Source of the DNA: Segatella oris
GTDB taxonomy: Bacteria; Bacteroidota; Bacteroidia; Bacteroidales; Bacteroidaceae
Assembly (NCBI RefSeq): GCF_900637655.1
Contig: NZ_LR134384.1
Coordinates: 1-64,000 of the forward strand
DNA length: 64,000 nucleotides
Direction of reading: 5' to 3'
The translations under genes were made by a program, and so were the position numbers. Below are positions 55,249-62,100 of this stretch, in pieces (within the stretch, counting starts at the first letter, position 1; the number at the start of each line of letters is the position of its first letter). The notes beneath the pieces are model-generated. The model ran no database searches. It saw only the letters and a list, made by a program, of their open reading frames with translations, and had not been told where the DNA came from.

Positions 55249-56058
55249 CTAACGCTCACGGATAGCCGAAGGCGACTCTCCAAGCTGTGCCTGTACGTAA
55301 CGGGTGAAGTGGGCCGGCGATGAGAAATTAAACTTTTCACTGATCTCCAACACTGATAATCGCCGATTACGCAAGTGCAACCGAATGTCAATCTTTACAA
55401 AATGATGTATCCAATAGTTGGCAGGATGCCCCGTAACTGTACGGCAAACGTCCGACAGATACTTGGCCGTGACAAAGAGTTTATCGGCATAATAAGCCAC
55501 TTCCCGATGTAACTTATACTCACCATTCTGCAACAGTTTGATGAAATCCCGAATAAGTCTTGCCGACCGAAGAGGCACATGTGTGGGGCCGTAAATACGG
55601 TCTTCGAAGTGAAAGATGTCTAAGAAGAACTGCAAACAACTTACGGCAAGCGCATCAAGATAAAAGGCATGACACCTGTTATCGGCTCTCTTGACAATGG
55701 CATTCATGTCATCCTGGCATACTTTTGCTTCTTTCTCGGTCAATTCCAAAATTGGGTTTTCCATCAGTAACAACGTGCTTCTGACACCGAAATTGGCATC
55801 AGGAGCCGCCGAATCCATAAAAGGAATATTGATATAGAGTACTGTTACTTCGAATTTTTCATGCAGAGAGAAGTCTTTCAATAAATGATGTTCTCGAACG
55901 ATTAACAAGTTGTTTTTCTGAATGTTATATTGTTTGTCGTTGTAAATAAAGCTGCACGAGCCTTGCAAACATAACACATGAGCAACATAATCCTTGGTTT
56001 CAGTAGCTCCCATCTTCGTAAAGTCACTTCCGGTAATGATTGTTTCGCGGTAGTCCAT
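55249..56058 (-). CDS. AraC-family transcription regulator
   Basis: The 269-aa protein has an N-terminal cupin-like sensor half (HVLCLQGSCSFIYNDKQYNI) and the AraC double helix-turn-helix at the C-terminus: YYADKLFVTAKYLSDVCRTV and LSVLEISEKFNFSSPAHFTR followed by YVQAQLGESPSAIRE. The ligand and target are unknown; it is transcribed leftward, downstream of the parC-DUF3316-S41 row but separated by 120 bp. Confidence 0.9.
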   Translation of the reverse strand: MDYRETIITGSDFTKMGATETKDYVAHVLCLQGSCSFIYNDKQYNIQKNNLLIVREHHLLKDFSLHEKFEVTVLYINIPFMDSAAPDANFGVRSTLLLMENPILELTEKEAKVCQDDMNAIVKRADNRCHAFYLDALAVSCLQFFLDIFHFEDRIYGPTHVPLRSARLIRDFIKLLQNGEYKLHREVAYYADKLFVTAKYLSDVCRTVTGHPANYWIHHFVKIDIRLHLRNRRLSVLEISEKFNFSSPAHFTRYVQAQLGESPSAIRER

Positions 56059-56178
56059 AAGCTGGGAATAATTAAGTTAATGAAGCGCCTTATCAGCAGA
56101 ACTCCAAGACAAAGATAGACATAATAAGTCAAAAGCACTGTCAAGTTTTAAGAAAAGTTTTTATGTTTCTAAACATTT

Positions 56179-57198
56179 CTATTTCAATATCTTACGTGCT
56201 TGTTCGATGATTGTATCTATTCCGCTGAAGAAGTCAAATCTATTGAGCCCTGCATGCACATCAGGTGGGATGCCAAATTCCGTACTTTGTCCGTCTTTAT
56301 CATAGATAGGACAAGCTGAGAAACGTACACTCCACCCGTTAGGCAATTCACTACTGAAGGGAAGTCCAGCTCCCCCACCGGTCGTGTCGCCTACAATCTT
56401 GACGTTAGGGCAGCATTTCATATACTTCACAAACTCGTTGGCAGCACTGTAAACGCCACGGTTTGTCAGCACAATAACAGGTTTTTGCCAGCGCAAACCA
56501 CGGCTTGGATGCAGCCATTGCTCTTTCATTGCAGAGAAATCATTATGCCCTCGTCCTGTCTTATGCTGGAAATAGCCTACAAGAATATCATCATTCGTGA
56601 AGCGTGCTGCCAGCTCTTCAGCACTCGAAATCATTCCTCCGCCGTTATTACGGATGTCGATAATCAGACCACGTGCCGTCAGGAAATAAGCTAAGATCTC
56701 ATTCAAGTTGCCGCTTCCCAACCCATATTCGAACGTTGCACAGCGTATATAGCCGATATTATCATCAAGGATACGATACTTCATTCCATTGGAAATGCGG
56801 TAGTCTGTGCCTAAATAACGGTTGATTAATGAGTCGTTTACATTGCTCGGATAGTTCTCACGCCACGACCAGTTGCGTGCAATATTGAAGCTGGTGTACA
56901 TGTTTACATGCCCATCCCGTAGTTCACCGAGCATGTTCCCAAGTACTTCGAAAAGCTGTCCTTCGGTCATCTGACCGTTAATCTGCTTGCTGTAACGCGC
57001 GTAAACATCATTCCAGTCGAGACCATATTGCTTGGCTTTATAGTCAAAAAAACAGTAATGCTCATCTATGATACGCCATAACGCTTCAAAATTTCCCCGT
57101 GGATTGTTGGCAAACTCATCTTCCTTTACGCAACCGGACAGCAGAGATGCGCAAAGAAACAGCAGTAAAGGCAATATGGAACGTAGGAAATGCTTCAT
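56179..57198 (-). CDS. S41 (tail-specific) peptidase, lipoprotein
   Basis: The 339-aa protein has a lipoprotein signal (LFLCASLLSGC, lipid Cys at about 22) and an S41 core: INGQMTEGQLFEVLGNMLGE, LRDGHVNMYTSF, GLIIDIRNNGGGMISSAEEL and the catalytic segment IVLTNRGVYSAANEFVKYMK with its Ser (Ser-Ala-Ala-Asn-Glu) followed by GDTTGGGAGLPF. No PDZ domain is obvious. It is a cell-envelope protease of unknown target. Starts four bases inside the DUF3316 gene (ATGA). Confidence 0.88.
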   Translation of the reverse strand: MKHFLRSILPLLLFLCASLLSGCVKEDEFANNPRGNFEALWRIIDEHYCFFDYKAKQYGLDWNDVYARYSKQINGQMTEGQLFEVLGNMLGELRDGHVNMYTSFNIARNWSWRENYPSNVNDSLINRYLGTDYRISNGMKYRILDDNIGYIRCATFEYGLGSGNLNEILAYFLTARGLIIDIRNNGGGMISSAEELAARFTNDDILVGYFQHKTGRGHNDFSAMKEQWLHPSRGLRWQKPVIVLTNRGVYSAANEFVKYMKCCPNVKIVGDTTGGGAGLPFSSELPNGWSVRFSACPIYDKDGQSTEFGIPPDVHAGLNRFDFFSGIDTIIEQARKILK

Positions 57199-58049
57199 CT
57201 TCTGACATGAGTTAGCTTAAACGTTTTGGTCACCCCGAGCAGCAAAGTATGCGTATAGGTGTGGTATTTTATTTTATTTACGTGCGCTTGCAGATACTCC
57301 CCTTGGTATCCAATGCGGAGAGTTGCCCGCCAAAGAGGGATATCCAAGGTCAGGAAATGCCGTAAAGAAGGCGTATTTCCAATATAGGTCGGCACAATAT
57401 TATGGTCGTAATTGCCTTTCGAAAACAGCTCATAATAGGATTGTCCATAGTTAGGTGAGAACATCACTCCCACCAAAGGCATACCCACTTCATAACGCAA
57501 ACGGAAGTCGCGAAACCCACTTGAACAGAAAGGATTTTGGAAATTGTAGGTCAAAGCAGCCACCGGAAGCAGGTTAAGAAAGGCATGAGCCTGAGCCGGA
57601 TTATTGCTGTTACGCGTATTATAAAGGAAACCGAGATTGAGTTCTGCATTTCCTCCGGCCTCCAACTGTAACTCATTACGCCCTAACTTCCATGCTCCAC
57701 AGAGATAATGCAGGCCACACTGGAAGTTATAGTTACCGGCGATTTCCCTTCCATTCTTGGCTCGATTGTTCACATAGGCTATGTTGCCTTGATGAATTAA
57801 CTCATAGATCATATGGCTTCCCTCACGTTGTCGCAGCGTATGACTGATGTAACGGAGGTCTAATCCCGTGTATTCTTCAGGACTGAGATACGTATCAAGG
57901 AGGTTTGTTGTGCCCCACCCTATCATCTTACTATTGGTGATGACACGTTCTCCGGCCCTCACCTTATCGGTCTGGGCAGTAGAAACCAACGGGCAAAGAC
58001 ATAACATCAAACCCGCCAAAAAGATGTTATTTCGTATTGTTCGCATCAT
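57195..58049 (-). CDS. DUF3316 outer-membrane-type protein
   Basis: The 284-aa protein has a signal peptide (NIFLAGLMLCLCPLVSTAQ) and repeated amphipathic strands ending LLLGVTKTFKLTHVRR. It reads NSKMIGWGTTNLLDTYLSPE, EYTGLDLRYI, RNELQLEAGGNAELNLGFLY and FRDFRLRYEVGMPLVGVMFS, as in the DUF3316 family of Bacteroidota. This is likely an outer-membrane barrel; function unknown. Its start overlaps the parC end by 23 bp and its end overlaps the S41 gene by four, so it is translationally coupled to both. Confidence 0.8.
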   Translation of the reverse strand: MMRTIRNNIFLAGLMLCLCPLVSTAQTDKVRAGERVITNSKMIGWGTTNLLDTYLSPEEYTGLDLRYISHTLRQREGSHMIYELIHQGNIAYVNNRAKNGREIAGNYNFQCGLHYLCGAWKLGRNELQLEAGGNAELNLGFLYNTRNSNNPAQAHAFLNLLPVAALTYNFQNPFCSSGFRDFRLRYEVGMPLVGVMFSPNYGQSYYELFSKGNYDHNIVPTYIGNTPSLRHFLTLDIPLWRATLRIGYQGEYLQAHVNKIKYHTYTHTLLLGVTKTFKLTHVRR

Positions 58050-60738
58050 CTTCAGGGAACAAACTCAATTGTCCATTTAATTCATCTATCACCTGTTGCT
58101 GGCTTTTTCCTGCGTCGGGATCAAGATTTTCAGGTTCTTCTTCAACCTCGTCCTCGTCATCCTGCACTTCCGGTTCAGGGAAACGGACTGGTTCAAGCTC
58201 TTCAATCGTCCCGATTTGCCATGTAGAAATGCGCTTACCTTTAGCCTTGAAGCCTTTCTGTCCAATGAATTGTTCAGCGTCAATCTCTTCTGGTGAGCGT
58301 GCAGCATCATGTCCGCCATAGGTTACCTTGATGCGAGGGAATGGCACATCCGTAAGGATTACGAGCCTGCTATTGGCGTTTTCACCGACAAAGTTCTGCG
58401 GTTTTGCCATTGCATCCATCGTGAAGCGCTTGATATAAGGATAGCCCTGATTGTCTGCATCGAAGAGAACAGCTGTCCAAACTTTATCCGGTTGCCACTT
58501 CTCTATCCTCACAATATTGTCCGGATAGTGGTTGTTGGCATCGAAATTCGTAATATAGAAGTCGTTGTTATCAAGGATAACGAGGATGCGATCTTCATCA
58601 AAGAACTCCCCGAGGAAGCGTCCGTGTTCCTCATAGTTGATGCGCTTCACGTCGGGATCAAACCACACTTTACGTCCACCGAGCGTTGAGTGCCCTTGGC
58701 TTTTCAGTCCAATGCGGTGGATACTCTGCTTGGTTAAGATGACACCTTTGGCTCCACGGCTCTTGATCATCACCTTACTAAAGTCGCGTTCAAGGAAGAT
58801 ATTCTGGCGTTTCTTCTTCGGATCAGGCTCAAGAACAACCTTAATGATTTCGGCTTCTCCATTAGGATTGGCCGTGAAATAATTCACTTTCGACCCCGGA
58901 GTGCCTGCAGTAAGGTCGTATTCACGGTCACGTGTCATACTGGTCACGTTGAAACGCTTCATATAATAATAGCCTTCACGACCATCTTTATATACAACAT
59001 TATATATAGTACGCTTATCATTCTTCTTGAATACCTGCAACCAAATGATTCCCTTGCCTACAAATATCTTGTCAGCAACCTTGATTATCTTGTATTTTCC
59101 ATTCTTATAGAAGATGATAATGTCGTCAATGTCGGAGCAGTTACAAACAAATTCGTCCTTCTTCAGCCCTGTTCCGATGAATCCTTCCTGCCTGTTGATG
59201 TAGAGTTTCTGGTTGGCTTCCACCACCTTTGCACTGTCGATAGTGTCGAAACTGCGTATTTCGGTATGACGAGGATGCTCATTTCCATATTTATTCTTGA
59301 TGAACATAAACCAGTTAATGGTTACATCTGTCATGTGTTCCAAGTCGTGTTCAATCTCAGCTACTTCTGCCTTGATGCGTGCAATGAGTTCATCGGCCTT
59401 GTCTTTATTAAACTTCAAGATACGTTGCATCTTGATTTCCATGAGCCTGAGAATGTCATCACGCGTCATTTCACGAATGAAATCGGGCTTGAACGGTGTG
59501 AGTTTCAGATCAACAAAAGCAACAGCTTCGTTCATGTCCGCAGCCTGTTCAAACTTCTTTTCCTTATAGATGCGCTGCTCAATGAATATCCGTTCGAGAC
59601 TGGCAAAGAAGAGTTGTTCGAGCAATTCTCCCCTTCTAATCTGCAGTTCCTTGCGCAAAAGTCCCATCGTTCGGTCCACCCCATGGCGCAACACATCGCT
59701 GACCGTAAGGAAACAAGGCTTGTTGTCTTCGATAACACAGCAGTTGGGAGAGATGTTTATCTCACAATCACTGAAAGCATATAGGGCATCCATGGTCTTG
59801 TCTGACGACACACCGGGGGCCAAGTGCACCTGAATTTCCACTTCAGCTGCCGTGTTATCATCCACGCGCTTGGCTTTGATTTTCCCCTTATCTATGGCTT
59901 TCAAGATGCTGTCGATAAGCGTAGTTGTAGTCTTACTGAATGGGATTTCACGGATAACAAGTGTCTTGTTGTCGAGCTTTTCAATCTTTGCTCTCACCTT
60001 CAACACACCGCCCCGCTGTCCGTCATTATATTTACTGACATCAATAGCACCACCTGTCGGGAAGTCGGGATAAAGCTGAAAATCTTCTCCCCGCAGGTAT
60101 TTGATAGCTGCATCACAGATTTCATTCAAGTTATGCGGCAACAGTTTGCTGCTCAATCCGACAGCAATACCCTCGGCTCCCTGGGCAAGAAGCAACGGGA
60201 ACTTCACGGGAAGCGTGATCGGTTCCTTGTTTCTTCCGTCATAACTCAACTGCCAATCCGTGGTCTTTGGATTGAAAACTACGTCAAGAGCAAACTTCGA
60301 AAGGCGCGCTTCTATATAGCGTGGCGCCGCAGCTCGGTCTCCGGTAAGGATGTTTCCCCAGTTTCCCTGGCAGTCAATGAGCAGGTCTTTCTGTCCCATC
60401 TGCACCAAAGCATCTCCTATAGAAGCATCACCATGGGGATGAAACTGCATGGTATGTCCCACAATATTAGCCACTTTGTTGTAACGTCCGTCGTCCATAC
60501 GCTTCATGGAGTGAAGAATACGGCGCTGAACCGGCTTCAGTCCGTCCTCAATATGAGGCACAGCACGCTCTAATATCACATAGCTGGCATAGTCAAGAAA
60601 CCAATTCTTGTACATACCACTAAGATGATGCACCGCAGATGCATCAAACCTATCGGCCGGTTTGTAGTTAGAATGAGCATCATCGACCATGTTTTCGTCC
60701 TCGTTGAGATATTCGTTGTCTTTGATTTCGTCGTCCAT
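58027..60738 (-). CDS. parC: DNA topoisomerase IV subunit A (ParC/GyrA family)
   Basis: The start is MDDEIKDNEYLNEDENMVDD at 60738; the frame is open to 61047, but the extra front is Cys/Phe-rich and upstream of the promoter. The 903-aa protein has HPHGDASIGDALVQMGQ (quinolone region), the catalytic Tyr in DRAAAPRYIEARLSKFA, and a C-terminal half without the GyrA box, with an acidic tail (EVQDDEDEVEEEPENLDPDA). The absence of a GyrA box and the divergent beta-propeller favour ParC, although Bacteroidota databases often say gyrase A. It decatenates daughter chromosomes. Confidence 0.85.
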   Translation of the reverse strand: MDDEIKDNEYLNEDENMVDDAHSNYKPADRFDASAVHHLSGMYKNWFLDYASYVILERAVPHIEDGLKPVQRRILHSMKRMDDGRYNKVANIVGHTMQFHPHGDASIGDALVQMGQKDLLIDCQGNWGNILTGDRAAAPRYIEARLSKFALDVVFNPKTTDWQLSYDGRNKEPITLPVKFPLLLAQGAEGIAVGLSSKLLPHNLNEICDAAIKYLRGEDFQLYPDFPTGGAIDVSKYNDGQRGGVLKVRAKIEKLDNKTLVIREIPFSKTTTTLIDSILKAIDKGKIKAKRVDDNTAAEVEIQVHLAPGVSSDKTMDALYAFSDCEINISPNCCVIEDNKPCFLTVSDVLRHGVDRTMGLLRKELQIRRGELLEQLFFASLERIFIEQRIYKEKKFEQAADMNEAVAFVDLKLTPFKPDFIREMTRDDILRLMEIKMQRILKFNKDKADELIARIKAEVAEIEHDLEHMTDVTINWFMFIKNKYGNEHPRHTEIRSFDTIDSAKVVEANQKLYINRQEGFIGTGLKKDEFVCNCSDIDDIIIFYKNGKYKIIKVADKIFVGKGIIWLQVFKKNDKRTIYNVVYKDGREGYYYMKRFNVTSMTRDREYDLTAGTPGSKVNYFTANPNGEAEIIKVVLEPDPKKKRQNIFLERDFSKVMIKSRGAKGVILTKQSIHRIGLKSQGHSTLGGRKVWFDPDVKRINYEEHGRFLGEFFDEDRILVILDNNDFYITNFDANNHYPDNIVRIEKWQPDKVWTAVLFDADNQGYPYIKRFTMDAMAKPQNFVGENANSRLVILTDVPFPRIKVTYGGHDAARSPEEIDAEQFIGQKGFKAKGKRISTWQIGTIEELEPVRFPEPEVQDDEDEVEEEPENLDPDAGKSQQQVIDELNGQLSLFPEDDANNTK

Positions 60739-60779
60739 GTAATAATTAATTTTATGCTTGGTGTTTTCTGCAATAGCTA

Positions 60780-60811
60780 CAAAGGTAGTGAGAAATATTG
60801 GAATATGCAAA
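60780..60811 (-). promoter_or_regulatory. promoter of the parC-DUF3316-S41 operon
   Basis: On the minus strand, TTTG (60811-60808) and TACCTTTG (60787-60780) are 20 bp apart, the Bacteroidota consensus, 42 bp before the parC ATG at 60738. Confidence 0.75.
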
Positions 60812-61055
60812 TAAAAAAGAATTTCAAAACGGGATGGACAAAGTTTACAATCACCGTAACCACTATGAAACGAAACGACAACACGCATCCATCCGTAACT
60901 TTCTGACACGACATCCCGTATCTGAATTTCTGTGTATATGCACTGAAACTTATATCTGTTCATCAACACTAAGCATAGTGACAAGAAATTACACACAAAG
61001 CGATGAAAGTTTATTTTCAGCTCGGAAAGGCAACAAAAAGTATTCATGAGCCACC

Positions 61056-61425
61056 TGTTTTTGTAAAGATTACGACACTGTTTTTAACACTTCAGAGCCA
61101 CACCAAATAGAAAATAAAAAGCGAAAAAACAGAGGTCGTCTTTCAATTTCAAGCTTACGGAGCTGCAATCCCATTCATCATAAGTTGTAACTTGACGCAA
61201 AACACGCTGCCATTTGCATCATAACACACGGTGAAACAACTCTAATTGCAAGGTAATTCAATAGTAATCACGCCGTTTTTTGACATGAAAATTCTTCATA
61301 TTTCAAGACAAACTTCACAACCTTCTGACAGACAACGCATTACAAACTGTCAGAAAACAGCGCGTATTCAGAACGAGGAAGACATTCATTCTGAATAACG
61401 CAGCTATGCGAAAGTATTTGTAAAG
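61056..61425 (+). repeat. dispersed intergenic element, copy C
   Basis: It begins GTTTTTGTAAAGATTACG, then TTTTTAACACTTC, CAAATAGAAAATAAAAAGC, GTAACTTGACGCAAAACACG, CATTACAAACTGTCAGAAAA, CAGCGCGTATTCAGAACGAG, ATTCATTCTGAAT and closes TATTTGTAAAG. The order of blocks is that of copies A and B. It fills the gap between the parC promoter and the small lipoprotein gene. Confidence 0.65.
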
Positions 61426-61544
61426 TTAATTGACAGAAATGGAGTTGTACTCTTCTTATTGATTTCAGATCGAAAAACTTCATACATTTTATGAATTCAA
61501 AGAGAAAGAAAACAGAAAAAGTTGCACGCATTAAAAATATTATC

Positions 61545-61552
61545 TACCTTTG
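61545..61552 (+). promoter_or_regulatory. -7 box (TACCTTTG) for the small lipoprotein
   Basis: TACCTTTG, 26 bp before the ATG at 61579; a partial -33 box (GTTG, 61521-61524) is 20 bp upstream. Confidence 0.5.
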
Positions 61553-61578
61553 TGAAATAAAATAAAAAAATAAGAGTT

Positions 61579-61920
61579 ATGAAGAAGTATTTATTCCTTA
61601 TGCTTGCCTTGGCGGGCATCATGTTTTCATTTGTGAGTTGTTCATCTGACGATGACGACCTGACTTCCTTGCAAAGTACCATATGGGTGAGTCCTGATGA
61701 CGGCGATGGACTTAGAACGTTAACCTTCGGTGAAAAGGACTTCTATGTCACTATATCCAAGAAAGGGAATACACAAATCGACCGAGGTAACTATATCTGG
61801 GATCCACCTATCGTTAGGTTCACATATACGGACAGGAAAACAAAGAAACTTGAAACAGCAATTGGAAAGGTTGAAGGCAACAAACTGAAGATTAATGAAA
61901 TTGTTTATACAAAACAATAA
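61579..61920 (+). CDS. small lipoprotein, unknown
   Basis: The 113-aa protein has a clear lipoprotein signal: MKKYLFLMLALAGIMFSFVS then C, followed by SSDDDD, an acidic run typical of Bacteroidota surface-exported lipoproteins. The mature part is strand-rich (YVTISKKGNTQIDRGNYIWD, LETAIGKVEGNKLKINEIVY) and looks like a lipocalin-like or META-type small barrel. It is monocistronic, with its own promoter box and terminator. Confidence 0.75.
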   Translation: MKKYLFLMLALAGIMFSFVSCSSDDDDLTSLQSTIWVSPDDGDGLRTLTFGEKDFYVTISKKGNTQIDRGNYIWDPPIVRFTYTDRKTKKLETAIGKVEGNKLKINEIVYTKQ

Positions 61921-61923
61921 AAG

Positions 61924-61953
61924 AAAGAGGCAGTATTTTCGACTGCCTCTTTT
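61924..61953. terminator. bidirectional terminator of the small lipoprotein gene
   Basis: AAAGAGGCAGT and ACTGCCTCTTT form a perfect stem across a small loop (ATTTTCG), 4 bp after the stop, with A and T runs on both sides. It also stands between this gene and the convergent C10 peptidase gene. Confidence 0.85.
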
Positions 61954-62100
61954 CATGTATATTTCTTAGCGAAACGTTTTTATTTCTATATTTTTCATTT
62001 TCTTGCCGAGCATATATTGCCAGCACATACAACAGACTTTGCCTCTACAGATGTTTTTATCAATAACACAAATTCGGTTGTCAAGACAGAAAACAAGGCC

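Noticed and set aside
60739..61047. N-terminal extension of the ParC frame by 103 codons
   Set aside because: It is Cys/Phe-rich, unlike any topoisomerase, and lies upstream of a consensus promoter at 60780-60811.
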